Assembly (NCBI GenBank): GCA_964529715.1
Contig: CAZGXI010000005.1
Span: 107,247-171,246, forward strand
Direction of reading: 5' to 3'
Length of the DNA stretch: 64,000 nucleotides
DNA from: CAZGXI01 sp964529715
GTDB taxonomy: Bacteria; Chloroflexota; Anaerolineae; Aggregatilineales; Ch27
Part shown: positions 25,610 through 33,258 of the stretch, one piece after another
Position numbering within the stretch: position 1 is the first letter of the stretch
Layout: each line of letters starts with the position of its first letter
Position numbers and translations under genes: made by a program
The notes under the pieces: generated by a model
Seen by the model: the letters and a program-made list of their open reading frames with translations, nothing else
Told to the model about the DNA's origin: nothing
Database searches by the model: none

Positions 25610-25939
25610 ATGCCAGAGATTGTCGCCAGCGCCATGATTTTGCTGCTGATTATCGCTGCCTACTGGTCACTCGCGGTGCTGCCTCGCCAGCAGGCATTTA
25701 AGAAACATCAGCACTATATTCGTCAGCTCCGTGTTGGGGATGAGGTGGTTACTTACGGCGGGTTGATCGGCACGCTTACCCAGTTGGAGCCGGACAAAGG
25801 CGAGGCCATGATCCGACTGGCCGAAAACATCGAGGTGCGGATCATCACGGCGGCGATCACGCAGCCCTATAACCCCCAGGAACTGGCCCGCAACGCCCAG
25901 ATCGCCGCGCCGCGTGAAGTTCACCAAAACGAGGTTTGA
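25610..25939 (+). CDS. yajC: Preprotein translocase subunit YajC
   Basis: 109 aa. One N-terminal TM helix (ASAMILLLIIAAYWSLAVLP), then the YajC core RQQAFKKHQHYIRQLRVGDE, VVTYGGLIGTL and ENIEVRIITAAI. It is the accessory subunit of the SecDF complex, and its position just before secD and secF confirms the assignment. ATG 25610 follows AAGGA; the frame extends 24 bases further without a ribosome site. Confidence 0.92.
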   Translation: MPEIVASAMILLLIIAAYWSLAVLPRQQAFKKHQHYIRQLRVGDEVVTYGGLIGTLTQLEPDKGEAMIRLAENIEVRIITAAITQPYNPQELARNAQIAAPREVHQNEV

Positions 25940-26037
25940 CACACCCCCGCTGGCGCGCTATCATCCGCCGCCGGATAGTCGGTTTCAGGGGACCGGCATT
26001 CCCAGCGTTCATTCTGAAAAATCGAAGGGATACGTTC

Positions 26038-27549
26038 ATGAAAGGTCATCTCCGCTGGCTGATCGTGATCTTTGTGATCACGGCAATTGCCGTCTGGATG
26101 GACCTGCCGACGAATCCGGGTATTCGCCTGGACCTGAACGGCGACGGGGAATATGAAATCGACCGCGCGATTGAGGTCCGGCCTGGCCTGGACCTGCAGG
26201 GCGGGCTGCGCGTGTTGCTGGCCGCCGATCTGCCGGCAGATCAGATTGAAGCAGGCGAGATGGAAACGGTGCGGCGCATTATCGAGAACCGCGTCGATGC
26301 GCTCGGTGTGGTCGAGCCGGTGGTTCAGTTACAGGAGACTGCCAACCGCATCGTGGTGGAACTACCAGGCATTTCTAACCCGGAGGCTGCCATTGCGACC
26401 ATCCGTGAAACGGGCCTGCTTGAGTTTGTCGATTTCAGTGGAATCTCCAATACGCTGGCCTGGGAAGGTGTACCCATCCTAACGACGGCCCAACTGGAAC
26501 AGCAACAGGCGCGTGAATCTGTTCAGGCTGAAGCGACCGCCGAGGCAACTGCTGAAGCGACCGCCGAGGCAACTGCGGAGGCGACCGCTGAAAGCACCGA
26601 GGAACCCACCGCAGCGGGTGGTGGAGCAACGGCCACTACAGAAACGCCGCGTCTCAATCCCCAGACGGGCCAGCCCTTTGTAACGGTGATGACCGGTGCC
26701 GGTTTGGAAAGCGCCATCGCACAGTTGAACCAACTGGGCAATGAGTGGATGGTCAACTTCACGTTGAATGACGCGGGTGCTGCCGTGTTCGGCCCCTTCA
26801 CATCCACCCACATTGGCCAACCGCTGGCAATCGTCCTGGATGGCGTGGTGATTTCTGCGCCGGTGATTCGAGCTGCGCTGACGGACAGCGGCTCCATCAC
26901 GGGGAACTTTACGCAGGAGCGGGCGCAGAGCCTGGCCGTTCAATTACGTTATGGTGCGCTGCCGGTGCCCTTGCGCATCGAAAGCACAGAGAGCGTCGGC
27001 CCGACCCTGGGACGCATCTCGATTGACCTGAGCATCCGGGCTGGGATTATCGGCGTGCTCACCGTGTTGGCCTTCATGCTGATCTATTATCGCGTGCCGG
27101 GGCTGGCGGCGGACTTGGCTTTGCTGATCTTTGTGGCGGTGAACTTTGCGCTGTTTAAGTTCATCCCGGTCACGCTGACCCTGCCCGCCATTGCCGGCTT
27201 CCTCATCTCTATCGGCACGGCTGTGGACGGCAACATTCTGATCTTTGAGCGGATGAAAGAGGAGTTGCGCAAGGGGCGCTCGCTGGATCAGGCCGTCGTC
27301 GCCGGGTTTGACCGCGCGTGGAGTTCCATCCGTGACTCGAACTTCTCCACGATCATCATCTGCGGCGTTCTCTACCTCTTTGGCTCGACTTTTGGGGCCG
27401 GGACGGTGCGCGGCTTTGCCATCACGTTGGCGCTGGGGTTGATCATTAACCTGTTCACGGCAATCATCGTCACCCGTACCTTTCTGGCCGTTCTTCTGCG
27501 GCTGTCCAGGAGCACGCTTGATCGTTATCCCTGGCTGCTAGGCGTTTAG
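26038..27549 (+). CDS. secD: Protein translocase subunit SecD
   Basis: 503 aa. TM1 (LRWLIVIFVITAIAVWMDLP), the conserved RPGLDLQGGLRVLL, RRIIENRVDALGVVEP, the P1 region ending in GSITGNFTQERAQSLAVQL, then GPTLGRISIDLSIRAG and five more TM helices including GTAVDGNILIFERMKEEL. It uses the proton gradient to pull exported proteins through SecYEG. Unusual: a low-complexity Ala-Thr-Glu insert (about residues 163-195) with an internal 24-base DNA repeat sits in the external domain. ATG 26038 follows AAGGGA and starts TM1 correctly; the frame runs upstream over the end of yajC. Confidence 0.95.
   Translation: MKGHLRWLIVIFVITAIAVWMDLPTNPGIRLDLNGDGEYEIDRAIEVRPGLDLQGGLRVLLAADLPADQIEAGEMETVRRIIENRVDALGVVEPVVQLQETANRIVVELPGISNPEAAIATIRETGLLEFVDFSGISNTLAWEGVPILTTAQLEQQQARESVQAEATAEATAEATAEATAEATAESTEEPTAAGGGATATTETPRLNPQTGQPFVTVMTGAGLESAIAQLNQLGNEWMVNFTLNDAGAAVFGPFTSTHIGQPLAIVLDGVVISAPVIRAALTDSGSITGNFTQERAQSLAVQLRYGALPVPLRIESTESVGPTLGRISIDLSIRAGIIGVLTVLAFMLIYYRVPGLAADLALLIFVAVNFALFKFIPVTLTLPAIAGFLISIGTAVDGNILIFERMKEELRKGRSLDQAVVAGFDRAWSSIRDSNFSTIIICGVLYLFGSTFGAGTVRGFAITLALGLIINLFTAIIVTRTFLAVLLRLSRSTLDRYPWLLGV
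26527..26594 (+). repeat. 24-base tandem repeat inside secD
   Basis: Two perfect copies of a 24-base unit beginning GCTGAAGCGACC lie at 26527-26550 and 26551-26574, with a degenerate third at 26575-26594. They encode (Ala-Glu-Ala-Thr)n in the external P1 domain. Confidence 0.9.
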
Positions 27550-27576
27550 TTCAGGGCGTGCAAGGAGCGCATAGCT

Positions 27577-28539
27577 ATGTTTAATATTGTCAAGTATCGT
27601 CGGTACTACTTTGCTCTTTCGGCAGTGGTGATCGTGCTGGGCATCGTCGCCATGATCTACTCGACGATCACCATCGGCACGCCCGTCCGCCTGAGCATCG
27701 ACTTTGTCGGTGGCAGCCTGTTTGAGCTTCAGTTTAATGGACAGGCCACCGATCCGCAGATCCGCGAAGTTTTTGCTGATTTTGGTCTTGCGGACATCGT
27801 CTTGCAAGAATTGACCCCTATCGGGGAACAGACCTCCGATGCGTCGCGCTGGCAGGCGCGCACATCCTACGTCGATCCTGAGACGATGGAGACGATCCGC
27901 GCTGCCCTGAGCGAGCGGATTGCCCCCCTGGACCCCAGTGCAACCAGCGTCAACCAGGTGACACCGACCATCGGTCACGAAGTGACTCAGGCGGCCGTTG
28001 TGGCCGTCGTGGTGGCGGCCATCGTCATTCTGCTGTTCATTGTTTTTGCCTTCCGGCAAGTTCCGCACGCTTTCCGCTACGGCGCGTGCGCCATCGCCGC
28101 GATGATCCACGACATTCTGATCGTCATGGGCCTCATGTCTGTCTTGGGGCTGCTGTTCGGCTGGGAAGTGGATGCACTCTTCCTGACGGCCATGCTCACC
28201 GTGATCGGCTATTCGGTGCAGGACAAGATCGTGGTCTTTGACCGTATCCGTGAGAACACCCAGCGTCGGCGCGGCGAGGCTTACGAAATCCTGGTCAATC
28301 GCAGCCTGTTGGAGACGATCCATCGTTCGCTGGCGACCCAGTTGAATGCCTTTTTTATCATGGCAGCGATCCTGTTGTTCGGCGGCGAGACGATCAAGCA
28401 GTTTATCGCCATTCTGTTTATCGGCCTGGTGACGGGCACCTATTCCTCAATCTTCAATGCAGTTCCCCTGCTGATTGCCTGGGATAAGGGCGAAATCCCC
28501 TTTGTCAACCGCCCTCAGCCCCAACCGCAAAACGCCTGA
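27577..28539 (+). CDS. secF: Protein translocase subunit SecF
   Basis: 320 aa, six TM helices. Motifs: SIDFVGGSLFELQF after TM1, VTPTIGHEVTQAAVVAVVVA, DILIVMGLMSVLGLLFGWE and the TM4 region VIGYSVQDKIVVFDRIREN, which matches the RIREN/E signature of SecF. Forms the SecDF unit with the gene just upstream; 27 bases separate the two, and AAGGAG precedes the start. Confidence 0.95.
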   Translation: MFNIVKYRRYYFALSAVVIVLGIVAMIYSTITIGTPVRLSIDFVGGSLFELQFNGQATDPQIREVFADFGLADIVLQELTPIGEQTSDASRWQARTSYVDPETMETIRAALSERIAPLDPSATSVNQVTPTIGHEVTQAAVVAVVVAAIVILLFIVFAFRQVPHAFRYGACAIAAMIHDILIVMGLMSVLGLLFGWEVDALFLTAMLTVIGYSVQDKIVVFDRIRENTQRRRGEAYEILVNRSLLETIHRSLATQLNAFFIMAAILLFGGETIKQFIAILFIGLVTGTYSSIFNAVPLLIAWDKGEIPFVNRPQPQPQNA

Positions 28540-28560
28540 TTTCCATGTCTATCGATACAA

Positions 28561-28588
28561 CCGGGGGCACGTCGTGTCGTGCTCCCGG
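28561..28588 (+). terminator. Hairpin between secF and the alcohol dehydrogenase gene
   Basis: CCGGGGGCACG (28561-28571) pairs with CGTGCTCCCGG (28578-28588), 11 bp with one G-T. No T-run; it may stabilise or attenuate rather than terminate. It overlaps a possible early start of the next gene, so a start after it (28609) is preferred. Confidence 0.45.
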
Positions 28589-28608
28589 CGAGTCTGAGAG
28601 GGGGAGTC

Positions 28609-29559
28609 GTGCGCGCACTAGCCGTTTATGACAACACGCTTACCTTGCTCTCCGATGCGCCGCAACCAGAACCGCAGCCGGGCGAAGTGCTCATCCGTAC
28701 TCGCTTGGCCGGAATCTGTAACACCGATCTAGAGATCGTGCGCGGTTACTTCGGCTACCAGGGCATTCTGGGCCATGAGTTTGTGGGCGAGGTCGTCGCC
28801 GGGCCGCCGGAGTGGTTGGGGAAGCGTGTGGTAGGGGAGATCAACATCGCCTGCGGGACGTGTGATCTATGCCTGGCTGGTATTCCCAGCCAGTGCCGTC
28901 GCCGCTCCACGCTCGGTATCGCTGCCTATGCAGGCGTGTTTGCGGAGTATTTCTGCCTGCCTGTTGCCAACCTGTATGCCGTTCCTGACGAAGTGACGGA
29001 CACGCAGGCTGTTTTTGTCGAACCGCTGGCGGCGGCACTTCAAGTGTTGGAAACATCCTGGATACGCCCATCTGACCGTGTTGTGCTGATCGGCGCAGGC
29101 AAGTTGGGCTTGTTGACGGCCCAGGTGCTTCGCTTGATCGGGTGTGATCTGACCGTGATCACGCGCCATGAGCGCCAGGAGCGCCTACTATCCCGGTGGG
29201 GAATTGCTGCGGCGCGCGTCGAGGATACTCCGCCTGCCCAGGCCGATGTCGTTGTCGATTGCACCGGGCGGGCCGAAGGGTTTGCCGATTCGCTGCGGCT
29301 GTTGCGCCCACGTGGAACACTTGTACTCAAGAGCACCTATCACGGCCTGCCGACAGCAGACCTGACGCGCGTGGTAGTGGACGAGGTTCGTGTAGTGGGG
29401 AGCCGCTGCGGCCCATTCGCGGCGGCGCTGCGTCTGCTCAAGGTAGGGTTGGTGGACGTGGAATCGCTGATCGAGCGCCGCTTTTCGCTGGCGGAGGGCC
29501 TGTTGGCGTTCGAGGTTGCCACGCAGCCGGGAACGCTTAAGGTACTACTGGCAGGGTAA
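28609..29559 (+). CDS. Zinc-dependent medium-chain alcohol dehydrogenase
   Basis: 316 aa. GICNTDLEI holds the catalytic Zn Cys, GHEFVGEVV the His-Glu pair, and CGTCDLCLAGIPSQC the four structural-zinc Cys; the Rossmann motif is GAGKLGLLTAQV. Fits the sorbitol/threonine dehydrogenase side of the MDR family; the exact substrate is unknown. The start is the GTG at 28609, which follows GAGGGGGAG; the longer frame to 28579 lies in the hairpin. The 3' end overlaps the convergent histidine-kinase gene by 23 bases. Confidence 0.87.
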   Translation: MRALAVYDNTLTLLSDAPQPEPQPGEVLIRTRLAGICNTDLEIVRGYFGYQGILGHEFVGEVVAGPPEWLGKRVVGEINIACGTCDLCLAGIPSQCRRRSTLGIAAYAGVFAEYFCLPVANLYAVPDEVTDTQAVFVEPLAAALQVLETSWIRPSDRVVLIGAGKLGLLTAQVLRLIGCDLTVITRHERQERLLSRWGIAAARVEDTPPAQADVVVDCTGRAEGFADSLRLLRPRGTLVLKSTYHGLPTADLTRVVVDEVRVVGSRCGPFAAALRLLKVGLVDVESLIERRFSLAEGLLAFEVATQPGTLKVLLAG

Positions 29560-30769
29560 AGAAGAATGTTGTTCCCACACCCAGCTCACTCTCCAGCCAC
29601 ATGTTTCCCCCATGTGCTTCGATGATCCGCTTGGCAATCGCCAAGCCGAGACCCGTTCCCTGAGCATAACCTTCGGTGTCGGCGGTGCGGAAGAAACGCT
29701 GGAACATATTGGCCTGGTTTTCGGGGGAAATCCCTTTGCCGGTGTCGCGTACCGCGATGCGCGACAGATGCCTGCCGTTGTCCTGGGTCTGGCCGACGGT
29801 AATGAAAATCTCGCCGTGATCTTTGTTATATTTGATGGCATTGGTCAGCAGGTTAAGCAGCACCTGTTTGACTTTGCCCCGATCCGCATTCAGTTCCAGC
29901 GGCCCGCCCGTGATGTGGATGCTGATATTGCGGTCGGAAGCCTGTTGTCGCACGACGTTGACGCTCTCGTGGATCAGATCGATGATCTCGAAAGGCGCGA
30001 TTTCCAAGCGTGCGCGTCCCGATTCCAGCCGCGCCAGGTCCAGAAACTCGGTCGTCATCTGGGTCAGACGATCGGTTTCGCGCTGCATCGTCAGGATAAT
30101 ATCGTGGCGACGGTTCTCCGGTAGATTAGGGCGCAGCAGAAGGGCCGTGCTGGCTTTGAGGGCAGCCAGAGGCGTGCGTAGTTCATGCACCATTTCGGCG
30201 ATGAAGTCGCTCTGCTGGAACAGGCGCGCGTTTTCGATGGCGATAGCCGCCTGGGCAGCCAGCGTTGTAAGGGTGTTGACGTCTTCCTCGGTGAAAGGAT
30301 CGTCGGCGAGTTTATTGAGCGATTCCAATGCGCCGATGACTTTAGTGTGGGCGCGCATCGGGACGCATAGCAGGTTGCGTGTCCTGTTTTCTACCGCTTT
30401 GTCTACATCGGGATACCAGCGCGGATCGTTTTGCGCGTCGTTGACAACCACGACTTCGTCATGAGTGACAACCCAGCCGGCGATGCTGCCTTCTTTGGGG
30501 ATCACGATAGCGTCAATCGCGCCGCTGCTCATATCTGTTGCCGCCTCGAAGCGGAGTTCGTTTGTCTGTGGATCGATCAGCAAAATGGAGGCGGCTTTGG
30601 TGCCGGTCAGTTCGGTGGCCGCAACAACGATGCGTTCCAATAGGGTGCTCAGGTCAAGCGTGGACGTCAGTTGACGGCTGATCTCCATGAGCCGTTCGTA
30701 GCGGCTTATCAGTCGCAGGTAGTTCTCGATAGTCTTGTCGCTGCCCGAAGGAATTTCTAGGGTAGCCAT
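29537..30769 (-). CDS. Soluble GAF-domain histidine kinase
   Basis: 410 aa, no TM. Residues ~30-185 are a GAF sensor (AASILLIDPQTNELRFEAAT, CVPMRAHTKVIGALESLNK). A HisKA domain follows with phosphoacceptor His in MVHELRTPLAALKAS, then a HATPase_c domain with N box LLTNAIKYN, G1 DTGKGIS, F box FQRFFR and G2 GTGLGLAIAK. It should autophosphorylate in response to a small ligand or redox signal. It starts 7 bases after the sirtuin gene, so the two are cotranscribed; a receiver-ParA gene lies just upstream on the same strand and is a likely partner. Confidence 0.9.
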   Translation of the reverse strand: MATLEIPSGSDKTIENYLRLISRYERLMEISRQLTSTLDLSTLLERIVVAATELTGTKAASILLIDPQTNELRFEAATDMSSGAIDAIVIPKEGSIAGWVVTHDEVVVVNDAQNDPRWYPDVDKAVENRTRNLLCVPMRAHTKVIGALESLNKLADDPFTEEDVNTLTTLAAQAAIAIENARLFQQSDFIAEMVHELRTPLAALKASTALLLRPNLPENRRHDIILTMQRETDRLTQMTTEFLDLARLESGRARLEIAPFEIIDLIHESVNVVRQQASDRNISIHITGGPLELNADRGKVKQVLLNLLTNAIKYNKDHGEIFITVGQTQDNGRHLSRIAVRDTGKGISPENQANMFQRFFRTADTEGYAQGTGLGLAIAKRIIEAHGGNMWLESELGVGTTFFFTLPVVP

Positions 30770-30776
30770 GAATTTA

Positions 30777-31535
30777 CTATTCCTCCATTACCACCGCAGC
30801 GATTTGAGGAAGCACTTCGGCAACGTCGCCTCGAGAGATCACATCAGCCAGGGCATCGACGTGCGTCGGCTCGCGGTTAACGATGATCAGGTGGGCACCC
30901 TGGCGATGGGCCAGCAGAGGCAAGTCGCCTGCCGGAGAGACTTCCAACGATGAACCGGCTACCAGCATTACGTCGCAGCGGCGCGCGGCCTGCTGTGAGG
31001 CGAATAACTCTCGCACGGGCAGTTGTTCGCCGAACAGAATCACGTTGGGTTTCAGCACGCCCCCACAGGCAGGGCAATGGGGCACCTGTCCATCTTCCAG
31101 AAAGGTTGTGATAATCGGCCCGGCCTCGTATACGCGGAAGCACTGGATGCAAGTTGCCTGCCTTAGCTGGCCATGTACTTCATAGACCTCGCGTGATCCT
31201 GCTTTGGTATGCAGCATGTCGATGTTCTGTGTAATGATGCTTTTGATGTAACCGGCCTGTTCCAGTTGGGCCAGGGCGAGGTGGGCGGGATTGGGCTGTG
31301 CCAGCAGCATCGTGCGCGCCAGCGGGCGAATCCAATGGTAAAAGGCTTGCGGCTGGCGTTTGAATCCAAAAATACTGGCGACCTCAACCGGATTGGCTAC
31401 TTCCCAAAGCCCGGAATTCGGGGTGCGAAAATCGGGGATGCCGGATGGCGTGCTGATACCGGCCCCTGTGAGCGCAATCGCATAATTCGCCTCTCGAATC
31501 AGGCGGGCAGCAGACTGAATGACCTCACTGTACAT
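30777..31535 (-). CDS. Sir2-type NAD-dependent protein deacylase
   Basis: 252 aa. All sirtuin motifs are present: GAGISTPSGIPDFR, TQNIDMLH, the catalytic His in YEVHGQ, four zinc Cys (CIQC and CPAC), GSSLEVSPAG and IIVNREPT. The Ala-Arg-Tyr pattern of CobB/SIRT5 desuccinylases is not evident, so a deacetylase is more likely. AAGGA lies just before ATG 31535. First gene of an operon with the GAF histidine kinase; a link between NAD-dependent deacylation and signalling is inference only. Confidence 0.93.
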   Translation of the reverse strand: MYSEVIQSAARLIREANYAIALTGAGISTPSGIPDFRTPNSGLWEVANPVEVASIFGFKRQPQAFYHWIRPLARTMLLAQPNPAHLALAQLEQAGYIKSIITQNIDMLHTKAGSREVYEVHGQLRQATCIQCFRVYEAGPIITTFLEDGQVPHCPACGGVLKPNVILFGEQLPVRELFASQQAARRCDVMLVAGSSLEVSPAGDLPLLAHRQGAHLIIVNREPTHVDALADVISRGDVAEVLPQIAAVVMEE

Positions 31536-31613
31536 ATCCTTAACTATATGTCAAAACACCTCCCTGTGCCAGCAAAGCAGGGCTGCTGGGCGATTAGGTT
31601 ATCAGTTTATATC

Positions 31614-32777
31614 TTATATCGCCGGCTGTTTTCCGGAAATAACTGTGCGCAGGCGTGCCCCGACATCCTCCGCCAATTTATGTAGTTGATTCGCCACAAC
31701 GGCGTTAGGCTGAAAGACGACAATGGGCGTTCCGGCTTCGTTGGCCTGGAAGGCCAGTTCGGGGGCTGGGGAGATGATCGCCGTCATTTCGCGGCCCAAG
31801 ATTTGTTCGGCTTCTTGCCAGGGAACTTGCAGACTGGAGGGGGTGCGATTGACGATCACGACACTGGTTCTGCCACGTCCTAGCCCCAAATTTTCCAGTT
31901 CTGCCAGGGTATCGCGCGCCATGTTCAATGTGATCCGGCTGGGATCAATGGACAGAATGAGGTGATCGACGTCACGGATGAGCCGAGCGGTGATGGGTGT
32001 CATTCCAGCGCCCAGGTCTAACACGACGATTTTTGCCAGTGCGCGCAGATGCCGCATGATAGCAGCGTAGGTGTCAGCAGGGGCGTTGATCTGGCCTTCC
32101 TTAGGACGAGACGAAGACAGGAGCAGACGAAGCCCACTGCCATGACTAGCGATCTCGCCATCGACTATGCGCGGGGTGAGTTCTCCCGATGGTCGGTTGA
32201 GTAGGTTTGCCAGGCCGACTGCTCGCGCAAAGCCCAGGCTGAGTCCCATACTTCCCTGTCCAGGTCGAAAATCGGCCAGAATAGTCGGCTCGGATACTGC
32301 CAGGATCGAGGCGACGTTGATGGCCAGGGTGGTGGTGCCAAGTCCGCCCTTCGTGCCGAGGAAGGCGGCTACGACGCCACCTTCTTTTCCGGCGCCGCGC
32401 TTGCTGGCGCTGCGTGCCAGCACCGCCTTGACACGTGACGCCAGCTCCGCAGGATGAGTAGGTTTGGTCAGGTAATCGTCGGCCCCGGCCTCGAACCCGG
32501 CGACTTTGTCATCGACCAGGGTTTTGGCAGTGAACATGATGATCGGAATGGCACGTGTCCGCACATCGGCGCGCAGCCGTCGGCAGACCTCATATCCGTC
32601 CATGTCCGGCATCATCACATCGAGGATGATCAGGTCTGGTGTTTCGGCGGCAGCTTTAGCGAGTGCCTGGATGCCCGCATTCGCGGCAGAGATCTCATAT
32701 CCTTGCCGCTGAAGCATTAGCCCGATCAGTTTGAGGCTGTCGATGTCATCGTCAACGATCAGAATTTTTTCTGCCAT
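31614..32777 (-). CDS. Response-regulator receiver fused to a ParA/CpaE-like ATPase
   Basis: 387 aa. Residues 1-~125 are a receiver with the phospho-Asp in LIILDVMMPD, acidic pair VDDD and Lys in YLTKP. The rest is a ParA/MinD-type domain with a deviant Walker A, GTKGGLGTTTLAIN, where the nucleotide-contacting Lys before the Thr is replaced by Thr. CpaE/TadZ-type proteins, also receiver-ATPase fusions, show such changes and localise type IV (Tad) pili. No pilus gene is in the window. The C-terminus ends VISGKQPAI. The start has a weak ribosome site. Confidence 0.85.
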   Translation of the reverse strand: MAEKILIVDDDIDSLKLIGLMLQRQGYEISAANAGIQALAKAAAETPDLIILDVMMPDMDGYEVCRRLRADVRTRAIPIIMFTAKTLVDDKVAGFEAGADDYLTKPTHPAELASRVKAVLARSASKRGAGKEGGVVAAFLGTKGGLGTTTLAINVASILAVSEPTILADFRPGQGSMGLSLGFARAVGLANLLNRPSGELTPRIVDGEIASHGSGLRLLLSSSRPKEGQINAPADTYAAIMRHLRALAKIVVLDLGAGMTPITARLIRDVDHLILSIDPSRITLNMARDTLAELENLGLGRGRTSVVIVNRTPSSLQVPWQEAEQILGREMTAIISPAPELAFQANEAGTPIVVFQPNAVVANQLHKLAEDVGARLRTVISGKQPAI

Positions 32778-32812
32778 GGTCTATTTGTAGGCTCAGGACT
32801 GACGTTGTGATC

Positions 32813-32841
32813 AGTCTAGCATGAAAAAAAGTGAGCTGCAA
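32813..32841 (-). promoter_or_regulatory. Promoter of the receiver-ATPase gene
   Basis: Minus strand: TTGCAG (complement of 32836-32841), 17-base spacer, TAGACT (complement of 32813-32818), 36 bases before the start. Confidence 0.55.
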
Positions 32842-32936
32842 CCGTAAATGAAGAAAAAAGGGATTTTGGAAGATCTATTCGCGTGAATTTTTTGTGGATT
32901 TCTGTCTTCGGCAAGGCGCGTTTTTTCGTGAATTTC
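32842..32936. other. A/T-rich divergent spacer
   Basis: No gene. GCGTGAATTTTTTG (32881-32894) and the near-copy CGTGAATTTCTTG (32928-32940) form a spaced direct repeat running into the -35 of the next promoter. Confidence 0.4.
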
Positions 32937-32965
32937 TTGACACCCCCGGTGGGTTATGCTACCTT
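32937..32965 (+). promoter_or_regulatory. Promoter of the SAM-riboswitch/metB transcript
   Basis: A perfect TTGACA (32937-32942), 17-base spacer and TACCTT (32960-32965). The predicted transcript starts near 32972, 28 bases before the riboswitch. Confidence 0.65.
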
Positions 32966-32999
32966 TGAACTGAATTAACAACTGCATACATTCGGAACA

Positions 33000-33124
33000 C
33001 TCTTATCCAGAGCGGTGGAGGGACCGGCCCTGTGAAACCGCGGCAACCCTGTTGCAGCTTGCTGTATAAAAGCGGGTGCAAAGAAGGTGCCAATTCCGGC
33101 AGATTGTGATCTGGAAGATGAGAG
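33000..33124 (+). ncRNA. SAM-I riboswitch (S-box leader)
   Basis: P1 is CTCTTATC (33000-33007) with GATGAGAG (33117-33124). The core is visible: AGAGCGGTGGAGGGAC then GGCCCTGTGAAACC and CGGCAACC near 33040-33048, and AAGGTGCCAATTCCGGCAG (33083-33101) as the P4 side. SAM binding stabilises P1 and lets the downstream terminator form, turning off methionine-synthesis genes. Its place before a cystathionine gamma-synthase gene fits. Confidence 0.93.
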
Positions 33125-33146
33125 CGTGTCTCGTGACGCAACTACA

Positions 33147-33180
33147 CGGCTCCCTCTCGTATTTCAGAGGGAGCCGTTTT
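33147..33180 (+). terminator. Regulated terminator of the SAM-I riboswitch
   Basis: CGGCTCCCTCT (33147-33157) pairs perfectly with AGAGGGAGCCG (33166-33176), followed by TTTT. The left arm can also pair in part with the 3' side of P1, giving the antiterminator. Confidence 0.85.
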
Positions 33181-33258
33181 CGTTTACGGACTTCGGCCTC
33201 GTGAGTGTTCCAGCCAGGTCTTTTGTGTGCTCGATGTCACCTGTGAGGAGTCCGAAAG

